Made by a program: the position numbers and the translations under genes
In this document: positions 42,583 to 51,261 of the stretch, one piece after another
How positions within the stretch are numbered: the first letter of the stretch is position 1
Layout: every line of letters begins with the position of its first letter
Notes under the pieces: generated by a model
What the model was told of the DNA's origin: nothing
Seen by the model: the letters and a program-made list of their open reading frames with translations, nothing else
The model's database searches: none
Assembly (NCBI GenBank): GCA_910587915.1
Contig: CAJUOB010000001.1
Span: 193,351 to 257,350, forward strand
From: an uncultured Muribaculaceae bacterium
Lineage (GTDB): Bacteria > Bacteroidota > Bacteroidia > Bacteroidales > Muribaculaceae
Direction of reading: 5' to 3'
Length of the DNA: 64,000 nucleotides

Positions 42583-43947
42583 ATGTTTCGCAAATTACTG
42601 TTGTCATTGTTCGCGCTTGTCGCACTCGGTGTCGCCGCGCAATCTCCCAAGTACATCTTCTATTACATAGGCGATGGCATGGGTATGGGCCCTATTGTGG
42701 CTGCCCAGAATTATAACCGTCTGATTCTTAAAAACGACAAGCCTCTGACAATGATGCAGATGCCGGTTGTGGGGTGGGCTCTCACATATTCTGCAAGCTC
42801 CGACATCACCGATTCCGCCGCTGCAGGCACAGCTCTCGCCACAGGCAGCAAGACAAAGAACTATATGCTCGGCATGAATGCCGACACGGTCGCCGTGACA
42901 TCTATCGCCAAGATACTTCACGATAGTGGCTATGGTGTGGCCATCGCTACTTCCGTTGCTCCCGACGACGCTACACCGGGCGCTTTCTTCGCTCATGTGC
43001 CTAACCGCTCGATGACTTATCAGATAGGATGCGACATGGCTGCCAGCGGATACGAATTTGTGGCCGGAGCCGGTCTTCGTGGCACCGAGACCGACGGGAA
43101 GCCCAACGACCTGCTCGACCGCTTCGCTGCCGAAGGGGTGCAGATAGTACGTGGACCCGAAGGCGCTGCGTCCATCACCGCCGCACGTGCGTTGCTGCTC
43201 AACAACGAGGGTAGCTCGCGCTCGAATATCGGATATACCATCGATTCTATCCAGGGCACACTCACGTTGCCTCTCATTGCGTCGACTGCACTCAAGCAGC
43301 TCGAACGCACATCGCCCGATAAGTTCTTCATGATGATCGAGGGCGGAAATATCGACCATGCACTGCATGGCAACGATGCCGGAGCATCTATAAAGGAGAT
43401 CATAAATTTCGATGAAGCGCTGAAAGTGGCCTACGACTTCTATCTCGCCCATCCCGATGAAACACTTATCGTTGTCACTGCCGACCACGATACCGGCGGT
43501 ATGGCCATAGTACGCTCGGGAGGTATTGGAAACATCGACTATCAGAAAGTATCGAAAGAGGAGTTCAGCAACTTCTGCAAGGCAATGCTCAAAACCCGAA
43601 ACATCTTTACCTGGGACGACATGAAGGCATACATGAGCGAGAATCTTGGCTTCTTCACCCATATTCCTGTTAGCGAAGCTGATGAGACCAAGCTTAAAAA
43701 GCTTTTCGACGATACATTCGAACTGCGCAACACCGCCGACCAGAAGACTCTCTACGCAAACTTCAATGCTTTCGCTGTGGAAGTATTCAATATGTTCAAC
43801 AATGCCGTCGGCGTTACTTTCTGCACAACAAGCCACGCCGGCAACGCCGTGCCGGTGTTTGCCGTAGGTGTTGGCGCCGATCTATTCAAAGGATTCAATA
43901 ATAATACCGACCTCCCGGCCGCAATTCTCAAAGCCGTAGGAAAATGA
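42583..43947 (+). CDS. Alkaline phosphatase (PhoA superfamily)
   Basis: 454 residues with signal peptide (MFRKLLLSLFALVALGVAAQ). Metal and catalytic motifs: IGDGMG (29-34, Asp31), nucleophile Ser78 in ITDSAAAGTALATG, EGGNIDHALHGND, VTADHDTGG, and TTSHAGNAVPVFAVG. It releases phosphate from monoesters in the periplasm. Its stop overlaps the amidase ATG by four bases. Together with the nuclease locus 2.3 kb upstream it could help use phosphate from DNA, but the two are separate transcripts. No PHO box is recognisable to me. Confidence 0.93.
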   Translation: MFRKLLLSLFALVALGVAAQSPKYIFYYIGDGMGMGPIVAAQNYNRLILKNDKPLTMMQMPVVGWALTYSASSDITDSAAAGTALATGSKTKNYMLGMNADTVAVTSIAKILHDSGYGVAIATSVAPDDATPGAFFAHVPNRSMTYQIGCDMAASGYEFVAGAGLRGTETDGKPNDLLDRFAAEGVQIVRGPEGAASITAARALLLNNEGSSRSNIGYTIDSIQGTLTLPLIASTALKQLERTSPDKFFMMIEGGNIDHALHGNDAGASIKEIINFDEALKVAYDFYLAHPDETLIVVTADHDTGGMAIVRSGGIGNIDYQKVSKEEFSNFCKAMLKTRNIFTWDDMKAYMSENLGFFTHIPVSEADETKLKKLFDDTFELRNTADQKTLYANFNAFAVEVFNMFNNAVGVTFCTTSHAGNAVPVFAVGVGADLFKGFNNNTDLPAAILKAVGK

Positions 43948-45383
43948 AAAAGATACTTTTAGTCACTGTAGCCGCTCTTGCGGCAATGTCGGCACTTGCT
44001 GCCAAACCGGCTCTGCGCATTTATGGCGATCGTAATCGTCCCGACACCGTCACACGTTCCACCTATTATGTCATCGGTATCACCGAGCCGGGGGCGAGTG
44101 CATGGATCGATGGCAAAGAAGCCCATGTGTATAAGACCGGCTCTTTTGGCGCAGAAATAACCCTCAAAGACGGTAAGAATGTCATTCCCGTGAAGGTGAA
44201 GACAGCCAAGGGTACCAACGAGGTGAAACGGACCGTGGTGCTTACCGATCCCAAGCCAGCCGCAAAGGCCGAAGTGCGCCACGATGTGATATTCGACACC
44301 CCGCGCTATGCTGTTACCGATTCGGGCGCCTACCTGCAGTACGGCAATGGCGCAGACCGTCTGGGTGGCTCGAAGATGGGCTTCCTCGATGCCGGTGTAG
44401 GTCTTGTACTCGAGGGAGAAAACGGTTCGCTCTATAAGGTTCGCCTTTCGGAAAATAACTATGCCTATGTGCCCAAAAGCTATGTGCACGAAGGTGATTT
44501 CGACCCGGCTGTGGTCAATTCCGGTTCGGCAACAATCTGGAATGCAGGCAAGTGCGACCGCGTGCTTGTAAATCTTCCCCGCCGTGTGGCATATTCAAGT
44601 GTCACCGAAATCGATCCTCAGGTAATCAAAGTATCGCTCTACGGTGTTACCAATAATACCAATTGGCTTGTACGCAAGGGCGAGCCGGGGATTGTGAAGT
44701 TTGTCGATATCCGCCAGGATAACGATGTTATGACTTTCTATATCCGTCTTTCCGATAAGAACAACTGGGGCTACAGCGTGTACTACGACCGCAATGCACT
44801 GGTGATTGATGTACGCCATAGTCCGGCCTCGCTCGCTCTCAAGGATCTCACTATCGGTCTCGATGCCGGTCATGGCGGTGAGTATCCCGGCGCACGTTCT
44901 CCCTCCGGTCTGCTCGAGAAAGATGTGAATCTCGACATCGTTCTCAAGGTCGCCGACATTCTGCGTGCCAAAGGTGCCAAGGTGGTGCTTACACGCGAGG
45001 GTGACACCGGTCCATCGATGACCGAGCGCAAGCGCATATGGCGCGATGCCAATGTCGACCTTGCTGTGAGTGTGCACAATAACTCATCGGGTAATCCCCT
45101 CAAGCCCATGGGTACGAGTGTGTACTACAAGCATCTGTTCAACTTCGGTCTTGCCGAAGCCATCCATAGCTCCATGATCAGCCTCGGGTTGGTAGACTTC
45201 GGTCTGACGGGCAATTTCAACTTCTCGCTCAATGGTCCGACCGACTATCCTAATGCACTGGTTGAGGGATTGTTCATGTCGTCGCTCCCCGAAGAGGAGA
45301 TGTTGGCCGATCCCGACTACCGTCGTCGCATGGCCGAGAAGATTGTGGAAGGTATCGAAGCTTATCTTCGCTCTGCCGAATAG
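43944..45383 (+). CDS. N-acetylmuramoyl-L-alanine amidase (Amidase_3)
   Basis: 479 residues: signal peptide, about 280 residues of SH3/Ig-like beta regions, then an Amidase_3 zinc domain from 300 (IGLDAGHGGEYPGARSPSGLLEKDVNL, His310; AVSVHNNSSGNP; LVEGLFMSS). It cleaves the amide between MurNAc and L-Ala in peptidoglycan, in the periplasm, probably at division. The large N-terminal part is typical of Bacteroidetes. Translation is coupled to the phosphatase gene. Confidence 0.92.
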   Translation: MKKILLVTVAALAAMSALAAKPALRIYGDRNRPDTVTRSTYYVIGITEPGASAWIDGKEAHVYKTGSFGAEITLKDGKNVIPVKVKTAKGTNEVKRTVVLTDPKPAAKAEVRHDVIFDTPRYAVTDSGAYLQYGNGADRLGGSKMGFLDAGVGLVLEGENGSLYKVRLSENNYAYVPKSYVHEGDFDPAVVNSGSATIWNAGKCDRVLVNLPRRVAYSSVTEIDPQVIKVSLYGVTNNTNWLVRKGEPGIVKFVDIRQDNDVMTFYIRLSDKNNWGYSVYYDRNALVIDVRHSPASLALKDLTIGLDAGHGGEYPGARSPSGLLEKDVNLDIVLKVADILRAKGAKVVLTREGDTGPSMTERKRIWRDANVDLAVSVHNNSSGNPLKPMGTSVYYKHLFNFGLAEAIHSSMISLGLVDFGLTGNFNFSLNGPTDYPNALVEGLFMSSLPEEEMLADPDYRRRMAEKIVEGIEAYLRSAE

Positions 45384-45405
45384 ACATTAACGCACTTATG
45401 AATAT

Positions 45406-45978
45406 ATGAAACCAGCCATAACAGTATATTGCGCCTCATCGGCCACTCTCGATCCGATATATCATCAGGCCGCAGCTGCGCTTGGCCGCGAGATTGTGGC
45501 GGCCGGGGCAGGGCTTGTGTGCGGTGGTGGCCGTACGGGCCTTATGGGTGAGGTGGCCAATGCAGTACTCGCTGCCGGAGGACATGCCACAGGCGTTATT
45601 CCTGAATTTATGGAGCGTCGCGGCTGGCACCATACCGGCATGAGCGAACTGCGTGTGGTCGATGGCATGCATTCGCGCAAGGCCCTCATGCTCGAGCTTG
45701 CGAGTGGGGTAGTGGCGCTCCCCGGGGGCATAGGCACCTTCGAGGAGCTCTTCGAGGCTATCACATGGAAGCAGCTCGGACTTTTCGACGGCAATATAGC
45801 CATCTATAATGTCGACGGCTACTACGACCCCATGATATCCATGCTCGAGACTGCTGTGGAGCGTGGTTTCATGCGTCCCGACCACCGTCGGCTCTATAAG
45901 ATTGTATCGACCGCGCGCGAGGCCGTGGAGTACGCTCTGGCCTCGCCCGAAGAAACTGTGTTCTCACCAAAGTTCTGA
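45406..45978 (+). CDS. LOG-family nucleotide 5'-monophosphate phosphoribohydrolase
   Basis: 190 residues. The family signatures are GGGRTGLMGEVANAV and PGGIGTFEELFEAITWKQLG. LOG proteins release base from cytokinin-type or purine nucleoside monophosphates. In a gut bacterium the substrate is more likely AMP-like nucleotides than cytokinins. 22 bases after the amidase and one base before the DUF4271 gene. Confidence 0.92.
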   Translation: MKPAITVYCASSATLDPIYHQAAAALGREIVAAGAGLVCGGGRTGLMGEVANAVLAAGGHATGVIPEFMERRGWHHTGMSELRVVDGMHSRKALMLELASGVVALPGGIGTFEELFEAITWKQLGLFDGNIAIYNVDGYYDPMISMLETAVERGFMRPDHRRLYKIVSTAREAVEYALASPEETVFSPKF

Positions 45979-45979
45979 T

Positions 45980-46924
45980 ATGCCTGCCGACAGCACCATA
46001 ACCGTCGCCGCCCCTGTGGCTCACCGTGAGCCTAAGCAATGGCTCGACCAGCGATTGCCCTATCCGCCAGAATATGTGGAAGGGGTGTCGCGGCCGCTGT
46101 CGACCACACTTGTCGATTCTATTGGCGCCGATACTGTCGCTCCCCATATAATGACTCAGCATCAGGCCGAGATCTATGCCGAGCAGCAGTGGGCCGACAG
46201 TATAGTGGCCGCCCGAGCATATGCCGAGGCGCATTCGGGTCATGCCGAGGGTCTGCCAGCCGAGGCCATGCCGCCGGCATTTGGCCAGATCGATCCTCTT
46301 GGAGTGATCGTGGCCGCGTCGCTGGCGGCTGCCGGGCTGTGTGCCGGAGGAATACGCCGCGCCCTGCGCTCCTATCGCACGGCCTTGTGGAGCGTGCGGC
46401 GTCGTCAGAATGCTTTCGATGATACGCATAAGGCCCCATTGCGGGCCTCCGTTATGTTGGCCATGCTGATGGTAGTGTTCGGTGGACTTGCGCTTTACTG
46501 CGCGTTGCCCTGCAGCATGTCGCCTACTTTTGCCGGAGCCATGTGTGCCGTGGCGGCTGTGGGTCTGTACTATTGTTTCCAATACTGTGCATATACAGCC
46601 GTAGGCTATGCTTTTGCCACTCCTCAGGGCCGCTCCATGTGGCTTGCGGGCTTTGTGGCCACGCAGGCATATACGGGGCTCACGCTTGTCGTGCCTGTTC
46701 TGCTTATGCTCTTTCTGCCCGACTGGCGCGGACCGCTTCTTTGGGTGTGCTGCGCTCTGTTTCTGGCCGGAAAACTTATCTTCATCGGCAAGGGCCTGAG
46801 AATTTTTTTCCATAAAATCGGGTCTTTGCTCTATTTTATTTTGTACCTTTGCGCCTTAGAAATTATTCCTGTACTGGCGTTGTACGCGGGTCTGAGCTGG
46901 GTTGAAGCTTGGATTGCCGCGTAA
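45980..46924 (+). CDS. DUF4271 integral membrane protein
   Basis: 314 residues from ATG 45980 (MPADSTITVAAPV). About 110 soluble N-terminal residues are followed by seven or so hydrophobic helices (from 108 on) with GRSMWLAGFVATQAYTGL in the middle. The family is specific to Bacteroidetes and nearly always sits just before hemD, as here; function unknown. A TACCTTTG element inside its 3' end (46844-46851) may start the hemD transcript. Confidence 0.85.
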   Translation: MPADSTITVAAPVAHREPKQWLDQRLPYPPEYVEGVSRPLSTTLVDSIGADTVAPHIMTQHQAEIYAEQQWADSIVAARAYAEAHSGHAEGLPAEAMPPAFGQIDPLGVIVAASLAAAGLCAGGIRRALRSYRTALWSVRRRQNAFDDTHKAPLRASVMLAMLMVVFGGLALYCALPCSMSPTFAGAMCAVAAVGLYYCFQYCAYTAVGYAFATPQGRSMWLAGFVATQAYTGLTLVVPVLLMLFLPDWRGPLLWVCCALFLAGKLIFIGKGLRIFFHKIGSLLYFILYLCALEIIPVLALYAGLSWVEAWIAA

Positions 46925-46948
46925 AACTGAATTTAAACACCTGTAAAA

Positions 46949-47695
46949 GTGAAGGTTAAAAAAATCCTCGTATCCCAGCCTAAGCCGGCTTCCGATAAGT
47001 CGCCGTATTTCGAGATCGCTCAGAAATACGACGTGGAGATTGTTTTCCGTCCTTTCATCAAGGTTGAAGGACTCAGCGCGAAAGAATTTCGCGCACAGAA
47101 AGTAAATATTTCCGACTTTACCGCAGTTATTTTCACAGCCAAGACCGCTGTCGACAATTTCTTCCGTCTTTGTGAAGAAATGCGCATCACCATTCCGGTG
47201 ACGCTGAAGTATTTCTGTACATCCGAAACCATCGCCAACTACCTCCAGAAGTATATAGTATACCGCAAACGCAAGATCTTTGCATCCAAGACCGGCAAGC
47301 TTGCCGATCTTATGCCTTCGATGCTGAAGCACAAGACCGAGAAGTTCCTTTTTGCTGTGAGCGACGTCAACAACGGCGCCGACAGCACCCTTTTGGCCGA
47401 GAACAAGCTCGATTGCACTCCTGCGGTGATGTATCGCACGGTGAGCAATGATTTCACTCCCGATGAGCCCTTCGACTACGACATGCTCATATTCTTCAGC
47501 CCCCAGGGAATTGAGTCGCTTCTGAAAAACTTCCCCAATCTCGAGCAGGGCGATTTGCGCATAGGTGCGTTTGGCGCCGCTACTGCCAAATCGGTTGTGG
47601 ATGCCGGTCTGCGTCTCGATCTTGAGGCACCGTCGCCCGAGGCACCGTCGATGACTACCGCGCTCGACCTCTATCTTGCGCGTACAAACGCCTGA
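46949..47695 (+). CDS. hemD: Uroporphyrinogen-III synthase
   Basis: 248 residues with a GTG start at 46949. Two alpha/beta halves; weak sequence conservation is usual, but VSQPKPASDKSPYFEIAQKYDVEIVFRPFIKVEG and FFSPQGIESLLKNFP, GAFGAATAKSVVDAGL match the Bacteroidetes HemD pattern. It closes and inverts ring D to make uroporphyrinogen III, for haem or corrinoid synthesis. Next gene rnpA is 9 bases on. Confidence 0.88.
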   Translation: MKVKKILVSQPKPASDKSPYFEIAQKYDVEIVFRPFIKVEGLSAKEFRAQKVNISDFTAVIFTAKTAVDNFFRLCEEMRITIPVTLKYFCTSETIANYLQKYIVYRKRKIFASKTGKLADLMPSMLKHKTEKFLFAVSDVNNGADSTLLAENKLDCTPAVMYRTVSNDFTPDEPFDYDMLIFFSPQGIESLLKNFPNLEQGDLRIGAFGAATAKSVVDAGLRLDLEAPSPEAPSMTTALDLYLARTNA

Positions 47696-47704
47696 TTTCC
47701 GGTT

Positions 47705-48124
47705 GTGAAAAAGTATGGCCTCGGCAAAAAAGATAAGCTCTGCTCCCTCGTTGCGATAGAACAACTGTTCGGCGCGGGTGGAGCGGACTTCAGTACCCTG
47801 GCCTTCCCTCTTAGGGCTGTTGCCCGTCCTAATCCCCGGCGCTCGTCCGATGCGCCGGTGGCATTTCTCATATCCATACCCAAGAAACGTCTGCGGCATG
47901 CCGTCGACCGTGTGGCTATGCGCCGTCGTGTGCGCGAGGCCTACCGCCTGAACCGTCATGCATATCCACTCCCGGAAGGCACGCGCGTCGACATGGCATT
48001 CATCTACGTCGCCGACCGCTTGAAAAGCTACCGTTCGGTCGAACGGGCCATGCACCGCATTCTCTCGGCACTTGCCGAACACTATAGCACACCATCTTCT
48101 CTCCTCGATGAATCCGCTCAATAA
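47705..48124 (+). CDS. rnpA: Ribonuclease P protein component
   Basis: 139 residues, GTG start. The RNR motif reads [16 protein letters not shown], and the preceding [18 protein letters not shown] is the conserved strand and loop. It is the basic protein partner of the RNase P RNA in 5' tRNA maturation. rpmH is not next to it, unlike in many bacteria; instead yidD overlaps its end by 17 bases. Confidence 0.94.
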   Translation: MKKYGLGKKDKLCSLVAIEQLFGAGGADFSTLAFPLRAVARPNPRRSSDAPVAFLISIPKKRLRHAVDRVAMRRRVREAYRLNRHAYPLPEGTRVDMAFIYVADRLKSYRSVERAMHRILSALAEHYSTPSSLLDESAQ

Positions 48125-48338
48125 GGCTCTTGTGTGGCTGCTCACGCTGCCGATACTTTTCTACAGGGCCTGCATATCGCCTCTCACTCCACCTGCTTGC
48201 CGATTTACTCCCACCTGCAGCCAGTATGCAATCGAAGCGCTTCGCAAACACGGTCCCTTCAAGGGCTTGTGGCTTGCTGTGAAGCGAATACTACGCTGCC
48301 ATCCCTGGGGCGGAAGCGGATATGATCCGGTGCCATGA
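48108..48338 (+). CDS. yidD: Membrane protein insertion efficiency factor YidD
   Basis: 76 residues from ATG 48108. The full family pattern is present: [32 protein letters not shown] and [17 protein letters not shown]. It is a small inner-membrane-associated protein that helps YidC-dependent insertion. It overlaps rnpA at its start and the TatD gene by four bases at its end. Confidence 0.95.
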   Translation: MNPLNKALVWLLTLPILFYRACISPLTPPACRFTPTCSQYAIEALRKHGPFKGLWLAVKRILRCHPWGGSGYDPVP

Positions 48339-48886
48339 TTCCCGACCTGCATTCTTTCAGCGATATACATACCCACGGGCATGTAGGGCCCGATGTGGTT
48401 TGTTCCATCGAGCCATCCGAGCCGTTGATAGGCGACTACGGACAAGCATGGTATTCGGTGGGGATACATCCGTGGAGTACTGTGTCGGCTGTATCCGACG
48501 ATACATTCGATAGGCTTGAGGCCATGGCTGCCGATCCGCGTGTGGTGGCTGTTGGCGAGGCCGGTCTCGATGCTGTCCGTGGTGGAGATGCCGCCATTCA
48601 GGAAGATGTATTCGTGCGCCAGGCCCTCTTGGCCGAGAAGGTGGAGAAACCCCTTGTAGTACACTGTGTGCGCCGCTACGGGCGCATTCTCGAGCTCCAC
48701 AAGGCCATTTCGCCACGACAGTTGTGGATAATACATGGATTCCGTGGTAAGCCCGAGCTCGCCAGGCAGCTTTCTGCCGCAGGAATAGGAATATCGCTCG
48801 CACTTCCACGGCCCGAAATCGAAGCCATTGTACCTCCGTCGTTGCTTTTCCACGAAACCGACGGTAAGTCCCCCGCCGGGCAATAA
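48335..48886 (+). CDS. TatD-family metal-dependent hydrolase
   Basis: 183 residues, short for TatD (about 260), as in the Bacteroidetes form. Metal ligands are all visible: [27 protein letters not shown] and HETDGKSP. The family includes 3'-5' DNases and other hydrolases; the exact substrate is unknown. Coupled to yidD by ATGA. Confidence 0.85.
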   Translation: MIPDLHSFSDIHTHGHVGPDVVCSIEPSEPLIGDYGQAWYSVGIHPWSTVSAVSDDTFDRLEAMAADPRVVAVGEAGLDAVRGGDAAIQEDVFVRQALLAEKVEKPLVVHCVRRYGRILELHKAISPRQLWIIHGFRGKPELARQLSAAGIGISLALPRPEIEAIVPPSLLFHETDGKSPAGQ

Positions 48887-48951
48887 CATTTAACCATTAT
48901 TCCTTTCCGGATGCCGGTGGTGAGGATAAAATCCACATAATTGTTAAAAAA

Positions 48952-48982
48952 TTGCGGGTATCGGCACTTTTTCTTATTTTTG
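48952..48982 (+). promoter_or_regulatory. Promoter of the relA/spoT gene
   Basis: TTG 48952-48954, 20 bases, TATTTTTG 48975-48982, with the ATG at 49002. It begins the relA/spoT - 7TM-HD - porW transcript. Confidence 0.7.
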
Positions 48983-49001
48983 TAGTTAATTGGCTTGTAC
49001 G

Positions 49002-51251
49002 ATGGAAGGAAAAGTGACATACAGTCCCGAGGAAGACGACCGCATGATCGAAGCGGCCTTCCGCGATCTCATGGACTGTTATCTGGGCAGCAATCACCGC
49101 AAGAAGGTGGAGATAATAGAACGTGCCTACCGTTTCGCCAAAGAGGCCCATAAAGGTATCCGCCGCCGCAGCGGCGAGCCATACATCATGCACCCCATTG
49201 CCGTGGCCAAGATTGTGCTTCAGGAAATAGGCCTCGGTTCCACTTCGATATGTGCAGCACTGCTGCACGATGTGGTCGAGGATACCGAGTACACAGTCGA
49301 GGACATAGAGCAGAATTTCGGGCCGAAAATAGCACAGCTTGTCGAAGGGCTTACCAAGATTTCCGGTGGCATTTTCGGCGACCGCGCATCGGTGCAGGCC
49401 GAGAACTTCCGTAAGCTGCTCCTCACCATGAGCGAGGACATCCGTGTGGTGCTGATAAAGATGGCCGACCGTCTGCACAACATGCGCACCCTCGGATCCA
49501 TGGCCCCGAATAAGCGGTACAAGATTGCCGGCGAAACCCTCTACATATATGCACCGCTGGCACATCGTCTGGGCCTGTTCGCTATCAAAACCGAGCTCGA
49601 GGACCTTAGTTTCAAGCACGAACATCCCGATATATACGAGGATATACAGAAGAAAATAGAGGCGACCCGCCCCCATCGCCGCGCTGTGTATACCGACTTT
49701 GCCTTGCCAATCCAGGCCAAGCTCGACGAACTTGGAATAAAGTACGAGGCCAAGGCACGTCTGAAATCGGTATATTCCATCTACAACAAGATGGAGAACA
49801 AGCATCTACCCTTCGAGGAAGTCTACGATCTCTATGCCATGCGCATTGTCTTCGAATGCGACGACCAAAGCAAGGAGAAAAACATGTGCTGGGCCATATA
49901 CTCGGCCATTACCGACCTCTACCAGCTTCATCCTACCCGCACACGCGATTGGGTGGTCACACCGAAAGCCAACGGCTATCAGGCATTGCACCTCACCGTG
50001 ATGGGGCCCGACGGTAATTGGATCGAAGTGCAGATCCGCAGCCAGCGAATGGATGAGATTGCCGAGAAAGGTTTTGCCGCACACTGGAAATACAAAATCG
50101 GTGATGGCGACGAGGAATCGGAACTCAACGCTTGGCTCAAGACCATCAAGGACATTCTCGATAACCCCGAACCGAGCGCCATTGATTTTCTCAATACGCT
50201 AAAACTCAATCTCTTCTCTTCGGAGATTGTGGTGTTTACCCCTGCGGGAGAACCAGTGACACTCCCTGCCGGAGCCACAGTGCTCGACCTCGCTTTCGCC
50301 CTGCATACCGAAATTGGCATGCACTGCATCGCTGCCAAGGTCAATCATAAGCTTGTGCCACTGCAGCATGAGTTGCACAGTGGCGATCAGGCCGAGGTGC
50401 TTACATCGAAGACGCAGATGCCGCAGGCCGAATGGGAAAACCATATGGTCACAGCCAAAGGGCGCACACGTCTGCGCCAGGCACTCCGCCGCTCGGTTCA
50501 GCCCACCATAAACCGTGGCAATGAGATTCTCAAGGAGTGGCTGGCTGCACACGATATTCCCGACACCAATATGGTGATGACCAAGCTACAGGGCATATAT
50601 CAGGTTGGTAATCGCGATGAACTGTGCCGCCAGATAGCGGCTCAGGAAATCATGCTTGGCGAATTCCTGATAAAACCGCTCAGGAAAGCCGCCGCACAGC
50701 CTCGCCAGACTCCGGGAATTTTCTCCAAGTTGCTTAACTTTGGCAAAAAGACCGAGGAGCAGCCCACGACTGCGCCGGCCGCTCCGGCCGAGCCTGTGAA
50801 TCCTAAGAAAATATACCGTCTGTCGACATCGGGCGATGGTGCCAATTTCAAACTCGCGCCATGCTGCAGTCCCATACCCGGCGACGATGTGATGGGCTAT
50901 ATCGACGATGATGGCCTGGTGGAGATCCATTCCCTCGACTGTCCGCGTGCCCAGGTGCTTAAGGCCGGATTCGGATCGCGCATAGTCGCTACAGAGTGGG
51001 ATAAGACCGACGACCGCTTCCCCGCACATGTCCATATCGAGGGTATCGACAGGCATGGCATACTTCAGGAACTGACATATCTAATATCGCAGACTCTCGG
51101 TATCGACCTGCGCAAACTATCCATTGAGGCAAGCGGCGAGGTTTTCGCCTGCGATCTATGGGTGCGCGTGAGAGATGTCGAAGTGGTGGAACGCCTGTGC
51201 GCAAGCGCCAAGAATGTGAACGGTGTCCGCTCTGCAAACCGTATACATTGA
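49002..51251 (+). CDS. RelA/SpoT bifunctional (p)ppGpp synthetase/hydrolase
   Basis: 749 residues from ATG 49002. Hydrolase HD domain at 40-200 (YIMHPIAVAKI, LLHDVVEDTEYT, KMADRLHNMRTL), synthetase at 235-345 (KARLKSVYSIYNKM, VVTPKANGYQALHLTV), TGS at about 400-460 (VVFTPAGEPVTLPAGATVLDLAF), and a C-terminal ACT domain. The HD residues HDVVEDT are intact, so hydrolysis is expected as well as synthesis. The protein sets the stringent response. Its stop is 10 bases before the 7TM-HD gene. Confidence 0.95.
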   Translation: MEGKVTYSPEEDDRMIEAAFRDLMDCYLGSNHRKKVEIIERAYRFAKEAHKGIRRRSGEPYIMHPIAVAKIVLQEIGLGSTSICAALLHDVVEDTEYTVEDIEQNFGPKIAQLVEGLTKISGGIFGDRASVQAENFRKLLLTMSEDIRVVLIKMADRLHNMRTLGSMAPNKRYKIAGETLYIYAPLAHRLGLFAIKTELEDLSFKHEHPDIYEDIQKKIEATRPHRRAVYTDFALPIQAKLDELGIKYEAKARLKSVYSIYNKMENKHLPFEEVYDLYAMRIVFECDDQSKEKNMCWAIYSAITDLYQLHPTRTRDWVVTPKANGYQALHLTVMGPDGNWIEVQIRSQRMDEIAEKGFAAHWKYKIGDGDEESELNAWLKTIKDILDNPEPSAIDFLNTLKLNLFSSEIVVFTPAGEPVTLPAGATVLDLAFALHTEIGMHCIAAKVNHKLVPLQHELHSGDQAEVLTSKTQMPQAEWENHMVTAKGRTRLRQALRRSVQPTINRGNEILKEWLAAHDIPDTNMVMTKLQGIYQVGNRDELCRQIAAQEIMLGEFLIKPLRKAAAQPRQTPGIFSKLLNFGKKTEEQPTTAPAAPAEPVNPKKIYRLSTSGDGANFKLAPCCSPIPGDDVMGYIDDDGLVEIHSLDCPRAQVLKAGFGSRIVATEWDKTDDRFPAHVHIEGIDRHGILQELTYLISQTLGIDLRKLSIEASGEVFACDLWVRVRDVEVVERLCASAKNVNGVRSANRIH

Positions 51252-51261
51252 CAGCTCGTTT

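Noticed and set aside
42604..43836. 410-codon minus-strand frame opposite alkaline phosphatase
   Set aside because: Antisense shadow without domains; all phosphatase metal motifs are on the plus strand.
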